NCBI RefSeq assembly: GCF_008831285.2
Contig: NC_045140.1
Coordinates: 27,546,131-27,610,130 of the forward strand
Direction: 5' to 3'
DNA length: 64,000 bases
From: Nymphaea colorata
Lineage: Eukaryota; Streptophyta; Magnoliopsida; Nymphaeales; Nymphaeaceae
Part shown: positions 45,962 to 58,760 of the stretch, in pieces
Numbering within the stretch: position 1 is the stretch's first letter
Layout of the letters: every line of letters starts with the position of its first letter
The notes under the pieces: generated by a model
Told to the model about the DNA's origin: nothing
What the model saw: only the letters and a program-made list of their open reading frames with translations
Database searches by the model: none
Made by a program: the position numbers and the translations under genes

Positions 45962-46189
45962 CTTCATGTCAGTACTCAGAAAAGACAGAGCGCCATCACA
46001 GTCTAATTCAAGGACAAGTATTGGGGGTCCCATCCCTACATAATGGCCTGGCCATGGCGGAGACGATGCCGAACCTGTGGCCCACTTACTTTCAGTAACT
46101 AGGCCTCATACCCACAAAATTTTCCCTTTCTTGTTTGCAGTACACATCTTACCAGTAATTGCTTTTTGACTTTGTTGTATGTGATATCA

Positions 46190-46630
46190 GTATCCAGGAA
46201 AGGAGGATCTCTTTTGGCAGCTGTTCACTCACGAGCCTGTGTCTTCCACTGCGCCCACCCCGCCCTTCTCCGCCTTCGTTTCATCCTTTAATCGTGTGGT
46301 TTTGAAGGTACCAGCTGACTCCTCCTGCAGGTAAGCTTCGTGCCATGTTTTCACATTGTCCGCCAACTCTCCCGGAGGAGTTCCTGTGCCTTCTTCAGAC
46401 CAGACATTACGGCCTGTGACTTGCCATTCGAGATTCAGTTTCTTTAGCACATGATCGATCGAGTAATGCTCATGAACATTGCCTTGTTATTTAGAAAGTT
46501 CATGTACATTTTCGAAATGAAAGAGCTCAAGGACGATGCCAAGAGCTGCTGCTGCTCTGCAATTGAGGATCTGCAGAACGCAGACGCTGATCCATTGGTC
46601 TGCCAAGAGTATGAAGGGGACTGTGTATGA
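46190..46630. other. Unresolved stretch with possible coding remnants
   Basis: On the minus strand 46229-46450 is an uninterrupted frame with ordinary protein-like composition (LEWQVTGRNVWSEEGTGTPP and so on). On the plus strand an overlapping frame from about 46191 reads YPGKEDLFWQLFTHEPV and is open to a GT donor at 46335, and a separate frame ending at 46628 reads MKELKDDAKSCCCSAIEDLQ and on. Potential splice sites exist on both strands. None of these matches a family I know, and the strands conflict, so no gene model is proposed. It may be an eroded gene fragment or chance. Confidence 0.2.
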
Positions 46631-47478
46631 TGGGCAGTCACTTTTCTATCTCTCACAAAAGCAAGGGACCTACTTATTGTCAATCAACGGACATCAGATA
46701 TCCGCCCAGCCAGGGAACCCGCTCTTTTGGGCTCAATTGCAGAAGTTACATAGATTATCAGGTACCAATTAGACTAGCACTTGAAAGGCCAAGAAAAGTA
46801 GGTAGAGTGAGCGGGCCACGGACGGCCAACGGTGGGTGTACTTCATAGAGACAGAAAGAAGACAGATGATTCCGCGTTCTGCCGTCCAAATGTAGAGAAC
46901 AAAAGTTAAAAAGCTTGGTCCAAATGAATCAAATTCAGGACAAGAAGTTTTTGCAATTTCTTGGCTGTAGCAAAGTCTCGATTAAGATCCAAGTTTTTTC
47001 ATGTATTTAAGCTGATTCGAATGTGAATAAACCCTTTTGCTCCCTTTAGGCCTTGTGTTCGCAACCCAGATGGGTTTTTCCAAAAGCGGCTGCATCTAGG
47101 AATGAATATCGATGTTCTCTGCTGGATACATAAGATTGAGTGAAAACAGGAAAAACTACAAACGAGTTAGGGTTTGCCAAAGCGTTTGCCTTGCGGCTGC
47201 TGCCTAATTTGTTCATTGTAATCCAATTTACATCAATCGTTTTCATGATGAGCTTTGGTTGACATGAGAACAGAAGAAGAGAAAACATAAAGCACCTGAC
47301 CGGACCTGACTAAAGCATTTGACTGGAACTTAGCCTATAAACCCCACCCACCCCTTAAGAGCCAAACTCGAGAAATGAAGACTGAGAAGGAATGTCCACT
47401 GCCCTTTCTTTTTCTGTTTTATTTTTCCTGCATCCTCTCGTCATCAAACCCAAAGACTCGCGTCCTTGGCCCGACTGA

Positions 47479-49809
47479 TCATGTCCAAGTGAAGGCGATG
47501 GGGCTGCGAACCAGGTGCTGACCATCGGACCACTCCAAGTATCCGAACTTGGACGTGCCGGATGGCAGCGACGAGGAAGTCAGGCTCACGGTGTAGCTCT
47601 TTGTCTCTCCCTTAGCCGTGAAGCTCAGGACGTCCGGCTCCACCACCGCCTTCACTGGCTCCGGCGCCGAAACCGTCACCTTGTAGCTTGACGCTGCGGA
47701 ACCCACGTTGGTCACTGTCCTGGTCAGCCGGATGCTCTGGGACTGGGCTGCCTGGCCGGCGCTCACGCGGCCACGGCGGCCCTCGATGGCCGTATCAAAC
47801 AGCGCGACGAATGAAGGGTAGTTGAGATTGCTGGCGGTAATTTTGGAGCCGGAGCAGGTGAAGTTTCGCCTGGCAACCAGTGCGATCTCGTCCGGGTAGT
47901 AGCCGAGCCCGCACAGGAAGCCGAGGTAGTCTTCGGTGGTGAGGTCGTAGATGAGGCCGGGGTCCAGCGCCTTCTGGGGGTCGACGTGTCCAGCGCCGTG
48001 GTCGAACGGCGTGGAGGGCCTCTTGGTGGCGACGTCCAGCAGCGGGTTGCCGTCCTTGTAGGACGAGTAGGCTGTGGTCATGAGCGCTGATTTGATGGCC
48101 GACGGGCTCCAGTCTGGATGGGCGACCTTGAGGAGCGCGGCCAGCCCGCTCACGTGGGGGCACGACATGGACGTACCGGAGATGATGTTGAAGTCGACGC
48201 GGCGGTCATCGGAGGCGAGCCCCGTCGGCCCGACCGACCCCGACCAGCCGGCGAGGATGTTCACTCCTGGGGCGATGAGGTCGGGCTTCAGGATCCCCGG
48301 CGTGATGCTGTTGGGTCCCCTGGAGGAGAACGCAGCGACCACCGGGGACGGCTCGATCCCGACCTTCGTTCCGGCGATGACGATCGTCGCCATCGGATGA
48401 GGATCCGAGAGCACGTAGTCGCGGACCGCGTCGCCGTTCTTCTGGCCGACGCCCACCGCGGGTAGGAGGTGAGCATCGGCAACGAGCTCCTCGCCGTTGG
48501 CCTCCAGGTTGGCGAGGATCATGCCGGCGCCGCCGGCGGCCTTGACGACGGCGCCCTTCTGCACCCTGGCTGTTACTCCGCGGTCGCAGAGCACGATTTT
48601 TCCAGCGACCTTCTCAGGCACAAGAGTTCCCTGGAAGCATAGGTTCCCGCTCGTGGAATTGCTTGCATTGGCAGCGTAGATAAGCGGAATCGTCGCGGTA
48701 TCCGGCAGGTTCTTGCCGCTGTAGAGGGAGACGCCGCTGAAGTTCTTGCCATTGCCAAGGACGGCATAGGCGGGGAAGTCGCGGTCGATGGTGCCGGCAC
48801 CGACGGTCATGATCCAGGGGGCCACGTTGGATAGGCTGGAGGATGCGGGTCCAGCGTTTCCGGCGGAGCAGGAGACGAAGACGCCGTGCTCCGTGGCCGC
48901 GAAGGCACCGATGGCGACGCTGTCGCGGTAGTACTCGCTCACGCCGCCTCCTATGGAGAGGGAGAGGACATTCACGCCGTCGACAATAGCCTTGTCCATG
49001 GCGCGGAGGATGTCGGAGCTGAAGCACCCGCCGATCCAGCAGACCTTGTAGGTGGCGATGCGAGCGCGAGGAGCCATCCCACGGGCGTTGCCGAACGCGT
49101 AGCCGAAGAGGCTCGCATCGTTGACGACCGAACCGCCAGCGGTGGTCGAAGTGTGGGTTCCATGCCCGTCGTCGTCCCGCGGGGACCGCGACTCCTTCCC
49201 CTCAACGATTGGGCCGAGAGCCGCCTCGTAACCGGCGGAGAAGAACTGAGCACCGATGAGTTTCCGGTTGCAGGAGCTCGCATCAAAGTTCTTCCCAGTA
49301 GTGCACTCGCCCTTCCAGCTGGTCGGAACAGGGCCAAAGCCGTCATCGTTGTAGGACTTGCTCTCCGGCCACACGCCGGTGTCCAGCACGCCGATTATTA
49401 CGTCGCCACCGTTACCAGACAACGGCAGCAGGCCGTTGGGGTCGTTGAGGCCGAGGAACTCCGGCGTCCGCGTGGTGTGTAGGTGGTAGACCTTCTCTGG
49501 CAACACCGCGAGGACGCCGTGCTTCCCCCGGAGGGACTCGGCTTCCGCCGGGGTCAGCCGTGCGGAAAAGCCGTGGAGGACGGTGGAGTAGGTGTAGATG
49601 ATGCGGCTCACGCCTTGCTCCACCGGCGCCTCCAAAACGGAGTCGAGCGTTGTGTGGTACCACTCCTGGTGGCTGGTGAAGCTCGACGGGATCTGGGATT
49701 TGGCGGTGTGAACTATGTAAGTCTGTTTCCTGCTCGAAGCCACGCCGCCCACTTGGTGGGCGAGAACGAAGCAGATACACAAACAAACTGCTAAAAAGAC
49801 CTTCCCCAT
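47479..49809 (-). CDS. Subtilisin-like serine protease, SBT1 type (intronless, 776 aa)
   Basis: A single exon. Signal peptide about 1-25 ([14 protein letters not shown] core). Inhibitor I9 prodomain about 29-111 ([10 protein letters not shown] to VYHLHTT). Mature domain begins [10 protein letters not shown]. The catalytic triad is intact: Asp143 in [13 protein letters not shown], His216 in [10 protein letters not shown] and Ser547 in [12 protein letters not shown], with oxyanion Asn318 in SAGNAGP. A protease-associated insert lies about 375-470 ([12 protein letters not shown]). The C-terminal Fn3-like domain runs about 665-776 (RTVTNVG) and ends [20 protein letters not shown]. Plant SBT1 subtilases are secreted to the cell wall and process peptides and wall proteins; many, like this one, lack introns. 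Length is typical. The gene is much more GC-rich, especially at third positions, than the DNA around it, which explains the many long shadow frames. I do not assign a numbered subtype. Confidence 0.97.
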   Translation of the reverse strand: MGKVFLAVCLCICFVLAHQVGGVASSRKQTYIVHTAKSQIPSSFTSHQEWYHTTLDSVLEAPVEQGVSRIIYTYSTVLHGFSARLTPAEAESLRGKHGVLAVLPEKVYHLHTTRTPEFLGLNDPNGLLPLSGNGGDVIIGVLDTGVWPESKSYNDDGFGPVPTSWKGECTTGKNFDASSCNRKLIGAQFFSAGYEAALGPIVEGKESRSPRDDDGHGTHTSTTAGGSVVNDASLFGYAFGNARGMAPRARIATYKVCWIGGCFSSDILRAMDKAIVDGVNVLSLSIGGGVSEYYRDSVAIGAFAATEHGVFVSCSAGNAGPASSSLSNVAPWIMTVGAGTIDRDFPAYAVLGNGKNFSGVSLYSGKNLPDTATIPLIYAANASNSTSGNLCFQGTLVPEKVAGKIVLCDRGVTARVQKGAVVKAAGGAGMILANLEANGEELVADAHLLPAVGVGQKNGDAVRDYVLSDPHPMATIVIAGTKVGIEPSPVVAAFSSRGPNSITPGILKPDLIAPGVNILAGWSGSVGPTGLASDDRRVDFNIISGTSMSCPHVSGLAALLKVAHPDWSPSAIKSALMTTAYSSYKDGNPLLDVATKRPSTPFDHGAGHVDPQKALDPGLIYDLTTEDYLGFLCGLGYYPDEIALVARRNFTCSGSKITASNLNYPSFVALFDTAIEGRRGRVSAGQAAQSQSIRLTRTVTNVGSAASSYKVTVSAPEPVKAVVEPDVLSFTAKGETKSYTVSLTSSSLPSGTSKFGYLEWSDGQHLVRSPIAFTWT

Positions 49810-50093
49810 TTTCTTCTTCCTCTACTTCCTCCTCCTCCTCCTTCTACTATCCAACTCCCTTTCGACAGTGGCTAGTCAACAACAGTCAAAAAGGCCTGGC
49901 CACCGTCTTCTTCTTTCAAGAAATTTCTCGCTTCCCAATATGAAGAATGATGGTCCGTAGCACTAAAAGAACGCTGCCATTATCATTTTTTTACTCCCTG
50001 CCCTTTCCTCCCTCCGCAGACACCAACGGGAAGAAGCTGGACAGGAGAAAACGAGGAAGAAGAAGTGCTGGAAGATGAGAAAATCGAGTTCCT

Positions 50094-50099
50094 CTTATA
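50094..50099 (-). promoter_or_regulatory. Possible TATA box of the subtilase gene
   Basis: On the minus strand the context reads CTATAAGAG, close to the plant TATA consensus, about 285 bases upstream of the subtilase ATG. Between it and the ATG lies a pyrimidine/purine-rich leader. Not tested by any transcript data. Confidence 0.3.
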
Positions 50100-53000
50100 G
50101 CGTTTCTTTCCCCCCACTTTCTTTTTCTGTCCACTTCTTACTCACTTATTTAATGGGTAGAGATTAATAAGTAAGAAATGAGATGAGATCCTGAGAGAGA
50201 GAGAGAGAGAGAGTGTGTGTCTGTGCTATTGGGGGTTTCTATGGATGGTGGAAGTAAGCATCAATGCAAGAAGCCCAGCAAACGAAATTATTAGTGGTAA
50301 ATTAACCACTGTAGGTGACGTTTAGTGCAAATAAAGAGGAGAGAGGAGAAGGGCAACTAGTCCAGAAAAGATTGATATAAATGGCCGAGTGGATGATTGC
50401 TCTGCGACAAAAGAAGGGACATTGCAGAGCATAGAAACGGCCAAACAGGAAAGGGAGAAATTAAAAAAAAAAAAAAAGAGCCAAGTGAATTCAACTGGTA
50501 CTGCTTGCTACTGGTCTGCCTTTGACTCCCCACATCGCACGCGCCTAGTTTCTCCCTTACTCCTTGCCTGGACTACTAAGTACTAAGCACAGAACGAGAT
50601 GGACAGGACAATATAGAAAGCTAGATTCCAATTCTCTCTCTCTCTCTCTCTTTTTGTTTAATTTTTTTCTTTTCTTTTGCTTGTGATTGTGTTCCTTGTT
50701 GCTTTCATATCATGCAGCCATTAGCGTCTGTGTTTAAGGAAATGAAAGAGAAGAAGCAAAAGCAGAGCAAGGATTCACGAGAGGGCGAGGGCCATGAGTA
50801 ACAGGTAGGATTGTCTTGTCCGATAGGCGAAGGGTGGGAAGGACGTCGCCGTCTCCCAACCCCCGAATTCTGTGGCATTAAATGTTGAAGGGAAGGAAGG
50901 AGTGGGAGAAGCTTGCTGTTTCTTTCTCGTGGGGGAGAGGGCGGCTTCGAAAAAGTTTTTCTTTTATGCAGTGAGAAGAGAGGGCGGTGGGTATCACTCC
51001 TGCAATTAATGAAAGCAACTGGAAGATGAAGAAGTTAATCAATGGGCCAGCTGCATCAATTAGGACTGAAGATTCCATTAATTGCATCCAAACCAGTATT
51101 TGGGTGGCCTTCCTCAAACATGAATCTCATTTTGTGGGTGGGCAATTGTCCACTTGTTGGCGATGTGCTTGTTTGCTTGTGGTGAAACAAAATTATGGTA
51201 AACAGTTAGAGAGAGAGATAGAGTTTATCTGTGTCATATGGTTTAAAGTTTATGAAGTTGCCCATGAAAAATATAGGCTTAGTTGGGGATAGAGGATATC
51301 TTAATAAGTGGTTCCAAACTTTTCCTACTGGATTTCTTTATTATATTCGACAAAAGTGGATGGGGGCCTTTTTAGGGGCAGGAATGTGGCCCGTGAGTGT
51401 GCGCCCTGGCCTTCTGGCGCAGAGCACGCGCTCACGCATGCACGCACACATATATATATATATATATTTTTTACTGTCCCTTTTTTTTAAAAGTAGCCGC
51501 TTTTTCTTACCAAACAAGTCCAGTCGTAAAGATTGGTGTTCTCGTAATACAAATACTGTAGTACACGATCAAATTTTGGCACTTCTCATCCTTAATTAAT
51601 ATGGTGCTCTTTGCCTCAAAATAATGCATTTTCAATTAGTGTTTGTTTGCCTGGACAGAGCGTTCGGGATACCTTGTCTAATCATCCCAAACACGCCAGG
51701 ACCTTCTGTTCAAATTGTAGGGATGAAGCCAAGGTCGAGCCAGCCTCAATAAAATGGGGCCTAATTAAGGCCTGACTTGCAGTTGCCCCCCTAAAAGCAT
51801 GGGCCTCATTTACCACTCATAGGCTGGTCTAGAGTCTAAACCAAGCAGCCCAGACTGGTCAAATTTGGTATAAGGTCTTACCTTCATTTTTGTCACTCTA
51901 TACTAAATTGGTATCCTATCTGTGATGCCTTCATGTAGTCAGTTGACCGGCTAGTTCAGTTAGGTTCAGTTGACGGACTAGCTCAGTTAAGCTGACGCAG
52001 CTAGCCAAGGGTGGAATCAAAAACTGCACACTAGGTTTCATGTTGGGTCGTGCAGTGTGGGTGGAATCAAGAAGAGGGATGTGATCCAGTGCCTGCAAAG
52101 TAAAACAATGGGCCCTCTAGAGTGTGTTTGATTGCAGTTCCTGAAATACCAAGATTTCTAATCATTCTAAAAACCACAGTTGGCTGACTCAATGAGTTGT
52201 TTTGGGGATTGCTCGAATCAGCTGGGATCGCTAGAAAACTCAGTCATGAGTCAAAGTTGGCTCAGCTCGCCCCTAACTCAGTGTGACTTACCCTTAACTC
52301 GGCCGATTCAAGTTATTTTCAAATTGGACCGAGTCTAACTCAGTGACCTGAAGACCCAATCATCTGCCAATCCGAATCTTGGATTTGCCAACTATACTCA
52401 AAACTACATTTTCATGTCACAGAACATTATAAGTCTATGCTTCAGTGGAAGGAAAGCTACAGATCTCAGTTTAGTCTACGTGCTCTGTTTGAACATGAGA
52501 GAAACTGGTGATTCACTGGATCTGAAATCCACGCAAAGTCGGATGCACACGGTCTTGCAGAAATCAAACGCACTGTAAGAGATCTCAGTCCATTAAAGAG
52601 TAATAAAATATCTTGGAGGTGTATGGCCATGGACGGCGTTGCTGACTAGCAGAGCATCTAATAGCGCGTCCAAAGAAAGCGCCGAAAATTGCTCCTGTGG
52701 CCGGCGCCTCCATGTTTCTTCGTATTTCTGACAAGTTTACACAGCGTGGAGCTAAATGATCCACGAGGGACGGCGGTGGCAGATGCAAGTCACCAACTAC
52801 CAAACAACTAAATGAGAAATTACGTGCTCGAGCGATGCAGGCCATGTGTGAGAAGCTCCGATCTCTAAGGCGTCACAATCACTGTCATTGAATGGGATGT
52901 CTTACTAAATTTATTGGAAAAAATTTACCATTAAAGTATTCTGTGGTCCTCTGTTTGAAGCTTCATATCGATGTAGATCTCATTCTCCTCCTCTGTTTCT

Positions 53001-53649
53001 GGTGCTGCCTTTCGTTTTTCTTTGCCAGCCTGGGCTGCAGATGAGAAGGTGAAGCGTAGGCAGGATTTTCTCTGTTAAAAACAAGATTGGCGGAACAGGG
53101 AATCTAAGAGGGCAGCGTGTCCTCCCTTTCGATTGCCATGTTCTGCGGAGAACTCCTTGCCTTCTTAACAAGCTTATGCATCTAATTCGGAAGAGAGATC
53201 CTGAAAGTGAAAGATGATATAGCATCAAGCTCTCTGCATATAACAACAGTATCTGAAGTTCAATGGCATCAGAAGCCATGTCTGTGACAATGTTCAGATC
53301 TGACTAGGATCTAAAGGGCTTCTGTTTCCAGCCATTCATGTCTCATGGTCATCTACTGACTACTGCACCTTCATCCCCAATTGTTTATGACAGGGCAAAA
53401 CACCGTTTCTTTATATGGGCATGTACTTCCATATTACATTGGTATAGATGGACAGATCCACAGAATCCAATTGATACTGACATGAGACACCAGACTTGTC
53501 CTCCCTCTAGTCATGACTGCGTTTCTCATTTATCAATGCCTGGAAATGACGCTCCAAAATATGTCTTTGTATGCTTCTCTCTCACCATTTGCTGTGGCAG
53601 ATAATAGCTACTCCTTTTCTTAGATGCTTCTACCGCCGTCTTTTCTACA

Positions 53650-53750
53650 TTATGAATTTGTTCTCTCTCTCTTTCTGTGTTTTACTGCGCGCATGAATTT
53701 GTTCTCTCTCTCTTTCTCTCTCTTTCTGTGTTTTACTGCGCGCGTTAGAA
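53650..53750. repeat. Tandem duplication with CT-rich core
   Basis: Two copies of a unit of about 45-53 bp, starting GAATTTGTTCTCTCTCTCTT and ending TCTGTGTTTTACTGCGCGC, lie head to tail. The second copy has extra CT repeats. Confidence 0.85.
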
Positions 53751-55625
53751 GTCCACCTGAATGCATTATGTCAAGGGTCCTCTGAAACCATTCATCTCCA
53801 TGTATGAATTGCAGACAACCCCCATGGATGGATTCCTGGCCCCACAAAGCTTTTGTAGCCGTTGATGATATAAGGCATCTAGAATGGAGAACTGAGACAA
53901 ATGATCAGTCCCGGCTGATAGGGCGCCAGGTGTTGGTCTGTCGAGCTACTCCGACCATCATGCTGTAAATTTTAGTCATGTTTCCTAATAAAAGAGAATA
54001 AGAAACGCGCATTGTTGGTTCTGCTTTAAAAGTTTTCCTGTCTGTTTCAGACTCTTGCTCAAGATAGAATATTTTAACGCATCCAAGTCCCCCGCACTAA
54101 AGTCGGTTTGTTTCAAACTTTCGGCCTTTTTTCTCCGTCGAAATCAGGTTGCAGTTCGATGCAGAAAACAATTTTTTGAGTTCATTGTTTGTGTTTCACA
54201 TGAAAACATCATTTCTGGGGGAGTTGTTTCTGCGTCAAGTTTTGGACGAGTAGAAAACCTTTTCCTCTAAAAAGATTGTCCTGTAGCCTGATCATCCTGT
54301 GATCAGGAATGAAGCGGGAGAGATAGGATTAGCAGCGTGGGATTTTGCTCCACCCATCTGCCATTAATCCTTCCTCAGTTTCAAAATTCCATGGCCCCTT
54401 CACATAACTGCTTTGGATAACAATAGATCGCCGGCTTAATATATGCTGCTACGTGGTCTCATTCTCCAATCAGAAGTTGAAGATGGTCTCCACAAGCAAT
54501 GGATTTATTCAGATTGAACTGAAAAGAACAGGTCACTTTCTCGGACGTCACTATGATGCAGACTACCTGAACTATGAATTCTCTCTCTCTATCTTTGATG
54601 GGTTATGTCCATCAACTGCCGCCAGAACTTTTACTCTGTTGCTTCTCCGCCTTGGCTACTTGCTCCTCAAGCCATGGCGGTTGCAAGTGCCGAGAAGAAA
54701 GAGTTTCATTAATCACTTCCATCTTCCTTTCTGCCGATTGGTAGAGGAAGAGCCAAAAACTCCTTATGAATTCGTACAGATATTACAGAAACAGAAGCAT
54801 CTAAGGAAAGATGGTCACGTCTTAATCCAACTACACAGCAAGAACAAGCATTAGTTTCACCAAGACAAGCAAGCATTACATGTTGGTGCGTTTATGCTTC
54901 ATCTCCTACTTGAGTGCACGCAACAGCCAGTTCAAGAGCCATTGTCATACATCAGAGAGAGATTCTTCGCAGTGAATCTCAATTATGGCCTTTACAAAGA
55001 TTCCTAAAGTCTCTTATCAGAGATACGGCTTTTGGTGATGATGCCTCAATAATTTCTTGCTTTCTCGGTGACCTTATGCCCCACTTTTCTCCACCCAATG
55101 CAAGAAAATAATATATGTATGCCATTTGTCCCACCTAAAGAAAGGTGAACAGGATGCCCAATGAAGCTCTTGGTTGGCTGCTAATTGGACTCAAATTGAC
55201 TTCACTTTTACCTTTGCCAAAGTTGGTACAAACTAGGTTACCTTTTAGTATGATTTCCTTCAACTTTGAATGATCTTCATATTTTTCTTTGTTATGGCCA
55301 GTTTTGATGCCGGTGTTGTTCAAACGGGCAGGTAAGTTTTCAGTCGGATCCAGTAAGACAAAAAAGAACATGAATTTAAAATGGGATTTGAATATAGTGA
55401 ATGGTCCACTCCAGGCATCAGAAGAATCTGAATCTGTTTCAACCAAATATGAGAAAGATCCGACCCGAGTATACATCAAAGTTAGATCTTACTCCCGTTG
55501 GATCTTGATTCCGTCCCTAACCCAGCTTCTTTTGTTTGCAAAAGGCTTATGAACACTTCAAATGAGAGCAACCAAACATTATGTCTAGTTTCAAAATGTT
55601 CTCTCACACACATGTTATGTACATT

Positions 55626-55678
55626 TATTTTAACCATTGATTTTATATGATATATATACATAATCAATGGTTAAAATA
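55626..55678. repeat. 17-bp perfect inverted repeat, AT-rich
   Basis: TATTTTAACCATTGATT at 55626-55642 is the exact complement of AATCAATGGTTAAAATA at 55662-55678, with a 19-base AT-rich loop. No target duplication was recognised. It could be the core of a small foldback element. Confidence 0.85.
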
Positions 55679-56234
55679 TATAAAACATACATGATAGTGC
55701 ACAAATGACATATAAAAAGTAAATGATGTACTTACTATATATTCCAGAGCCAGTAGAGGCCAGCCAGATCTGAGTTTGACTCATTTAAATATGTGAACAA
55801 GCCATGCTTTACACGGCACGGAGCCAAAAAGACAGCTAAAGCACGTATTTTTACAATCAAACCGAGCAGGATTATGTAGCACCAACCCGTTACAGGCTGG
55901 GGGTTGGGTGAGGGCGCAGCTGGGTGCGGTAAGAAATAAAGATTGTTTAACCTTTTGGTCCGTTAGAAAAAGAAGTGAGCTGCGCCAACTTGGCCTCTCC
56001 AGTCAGGTCAATGGTGCGGTTTATGTGGTCCGTGTGTTCGAGCCAATTAATCTCAAAGCATGAGTACTCCAGCTACTCGGTACATTATTGGTGCCAGTTA
56101 CGCTTTGGACTTTAGTTCGCCCCTTTGTCCCCATTCATGTCTCTTGCAAGATATAATACTACCGTGATGCACCCCTCGTTTCAAAGGACCAACATTATTG
56201 TGCATCGAGGCATGCAATGATTGGAGTTTAATTT

Positions 56235-56237
<3 letters not shown>

Positions 56238-56273
<36 letters not shown>
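56238..56273. repeat. (TA)n microsatellite
   Basis: About 18 TA dinucleotides, the longest pure TA run in the window. Confidence 0.9.
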
Positions 56274-56275
<2 letters not shown>

Positions 56276-57399
56276 TTACTCGTGAGACAGTGACCCATTG
56301 AGCCCCAACCACCACCCTTTGCTAGAGAAGAGTGGGCATAGAAATGTCTTGACTTATTATATTGTTTGATTGAATTAGATGTCCCGTTTGGTTTCAATTG
56401 GATAAGTAGGAGAAGTATTTTATCCTATTGACCAACAATTAAGCCGAAGCCCCCACCCTTTCCCTTATCTCTCCAGGATATCAAACCTGATTTGAATGTC
56501 TCGAAGTGACACCCTTATTATGCATCAACATGTCCCTTCCTTTTTTTTTTTGCAGTATAGAAAGTTGACATTTCAGAAACTTAAAAAAGAGACTGCTGCC
56601 TACTAGGTCCATCTAGTCAATTGTACCAACTCCTTTGGTGATCCCCTCGTCCAGTTTCAAACGCACAAGATACAAAACTGTATCTTGATCATGTTAACAG
56701 ACCCCCAATTTGAATAGAGTGTTGAATTATCTTTAGACCCGTTGACATCCCTAAAACTACTCATGTTACGCCCCTCTTCAATTTGTTTTTCTTAAAATTT
56801 ACATATAAATTTTTAAAATATTTATGTATCGTATATAAAAAATTTACAAAATGATATTTTGGTCCTTATCAAAATTTTAAAACTATAATTCAACCACCCT
56901 CATGAACCGTTGCTCTCTGGGAATGATATACTTGTATACGTGCCTTTCATTAGAAAAGGAAGTGTAACTAATCCTTCGAACAGGTCAAGTGGAGAACCAA
57001 TTGAGACTCATTTCATACGAAAAAGGCGCCACTGTGATGAAGACGGCAGGGTCTCACTTTCATAGGAAAGCTGCTTCTCCCCTTTGGGATGTTGAGGCAA
57101 ATCTAGATGAACACTGACATGCAAGTGGATGCCTTAGTTCTAAGTTAATCCTTCACTTTTGGTTTCATTATATGGATATCGATGGGTCATTTAAACTAAT
57201 CTGTCATTTGGTATTGAGAAGTTTTCTATTCACTTATGGGCCAAAACTGTATTCATGGTTCATTAGATTTATGGGATTTCGAGACAGCAGACTAATTTAA
57301 AATATTATTATTTTTCATATAAAAATCTTAGAGAAAGAAAGAGAGAAAAAAGAAGAGAGCCGATAAAATGAGAATGTATATCAAAATTTGAGAACAAAA

Positions 57400-58760
57400 A
57401 GTCTCCTAATTATAAAAATTAGGGACAAAAAGTCTCCTAATTACAGTAACAAACCGCAAGACAAAACCAAAAAGACGAAATATACAATACAGCTCACAAA
57501 AAATGAAATAAGAGGAGTGGGGAGAGAGTGAAAGGACGAAAGAACACCATCACCCAACCACAGATGGAGGACAATCGAATGGCAAAATGGACACCTCCTG
57601 CACAAGACAAGCCACAGACTTTGGCGAAGAGAAAGTGCTCCTTAAGACCCTATTGTTGCGCTACTCCCAAATGCGCTACTCCCAAATGCGCCACCAAGCT
57701 GAAATGAGCCACAACCTCCAAACACGACCCCAGAAAACAGCCAAGTGGAGGGAAGGATAGAAAAGGAAAAGAAGACGAATGGAAAGTGAGTCTAGAAGAC
57801 TACTAACAAGGGAATGTCAGGCAGAGACAAAAACACTAAAGAAGAAAGAGCAATAGGTAAAAAAGTGAACCCGAGACTCAGCCGCGGCGAGACACAGGGG
57901 ACACTGGTAGGTAAAGTGACGTCTAAGCGCTGCAAGTAGTCAAAAGTATTGATGTGACCAGCAAGAAGAAGTCAAGCAAAAGCAATGACATAAAGAGATG
58001 GACCAGGAGACCAAAGGAATCGGGGTGAGAACGACGCTATGGAAGAACCAAAGGAAGCCAGGTAGCAAGAAAAAAAAAGTGAAACCCCGAGAAGGTGAAA
58101 GAGGTCAGGAAATGGGTGCAAACGATGGGAGGTCAGCAAGACGAAAGAAAAGAGGAATGGCAGAAAGCAGATCGCACCAAAAGTGAGAGGGAGATGGAAC
58201 TACTCCAAATCCTAGAGAAAGACAAGTCAAATTTGAAGCAAATGAATATGGTGATGAGACAGTGCTCAGTTGCCAAACGCCACTACCAAGAACACAGATA
58301 AGACTCACAAACCTGACTAAGGTTGGTAACCCCAGTACCTCCAAGAAAACGCAGAAAGACAACCATATCTCAACGCACAAGGTGATCCGAAGGCCGATCA
58401 CCATCTCAAATAAAATTACGAATGATTCTGCCAAACCTATTCAGAACAGCCATAGGAGGTTGAAAGACCACCAGAGCATAGAGGGAGACAAACGCAAGAC
58501 AATGTTTAGCCATGGTAATAGGACGTAGGAGAGAAAGTAGCTATCCTTGCCAACACTAAAGGCAATCAACAAGCTTCTGCTCCACTCCATTCCAAAAGGA
58601 GGGTACAAGAGGTAACAACGTAATCTGAATACGTAAAAAAGAACAAAGATTAAAAGAGGGAGAAAGACTTCACACCGGATTTTGGTTGGAGAGAAAGAAA
58701 TGGATGGAACAAAAAGGGAACTGAAAGGGAATTAAAGAAAATGAGAAGGGAAAGAGGAGG
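57400..58760 (-). mobile_element. 5'-truncated L1-type LINE fragment (reverse transcriptase C-terminal part)
   Basis: Minus-strand translation, across several frames and stops, gives in the right order the landmarks of plant L1 ORF2 C-termini. First is a block like GRxxxAKHCLAF (about 58540-58500). Next is FLGGTGVTNL (58306-58349), matching the 'GGLGV.DL' motif. Then comes SHFWCDLLSAIPLFF (about 58160-58205), matching 'FW.D.W....PL'. Last is a zinc-knuckle CPLCLAAAESRVHFFTYC (about 57855-57912), matching the zf-RVT pattern C-x2-C...ES..H.F..C. There is no reverse transcriptase active site in the window part, so the insertion is 5'-truncated. The 3' end is uncertain; a short direct repeat of ACAAAAAGTCTCCTAATTA lies near 57395-57443. 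Multiple frameshifts show it is dead. Confidence 0.8.

Larger units (their letters stand above)
41958..47478. other. Intergenic between hydroxylase and subtilase genes
   Basis: 41958 to about 42230 is the likely leader and promoter of the minus-strand hydroxylase. From 42240 to 45780 I see AT-rich DNA with no coding signal beyond short chance frames; a small local duplication around ATTTAGATTTTAATG lies near 44535-44570. (GA)n tracts lie at about 45819-45834 and 45931-45959. Around 46030-46630 several short open segments have plausible splice sites on both strands but no recognisable product (annotated separately). About 47050-47478 is the presumed 3' flank of the subtilase gene. Confidence 0.4.
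49810..57399. other. Long AT-rich intergenic region
   Basis: 49810 to about 50600 is leader and promoter of the subtilase gene, with (GA)n near 50195-50212 and (CT)n near 50633-50651. Beyond that I see no host gene. The largest unassigned frame is on the plus strand at 54453-54854 (133 codons), which is not recognised. Sequence rich in TCAGTTGACCGGCTAG-like phrases near 51940-52010 resembles repeats inside introns near 33520-33600 and 39770-39800. A tandem duplication lies at 53650-53750, an inverted repeat at 55626-55678 and a (TA)n tract at 56238-56273. Confidence 0.4.

Noticed and set aside
47795-49794. Many long frames on both strands inside the subtilase gene
   Set aside because: They are shadows created by the high GC content of the intronless subtilase; the 776-aa frame alone matches a protein family from end to end.
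51940-52380. Phrase-like repeats with GTTGAC and GACTAGC possibly forming an LTR
   Set aside because: No paired long terminal repeats, primer-binding site or polyprotein could be found; left as unclassified repeat DNA.
54453-54854. 133-codon plus-strand frame
   Set aside because: No recognisable domain, no supporting splice or promoter context, and composition like translated non-coding DNA. Too weak to call a gene.
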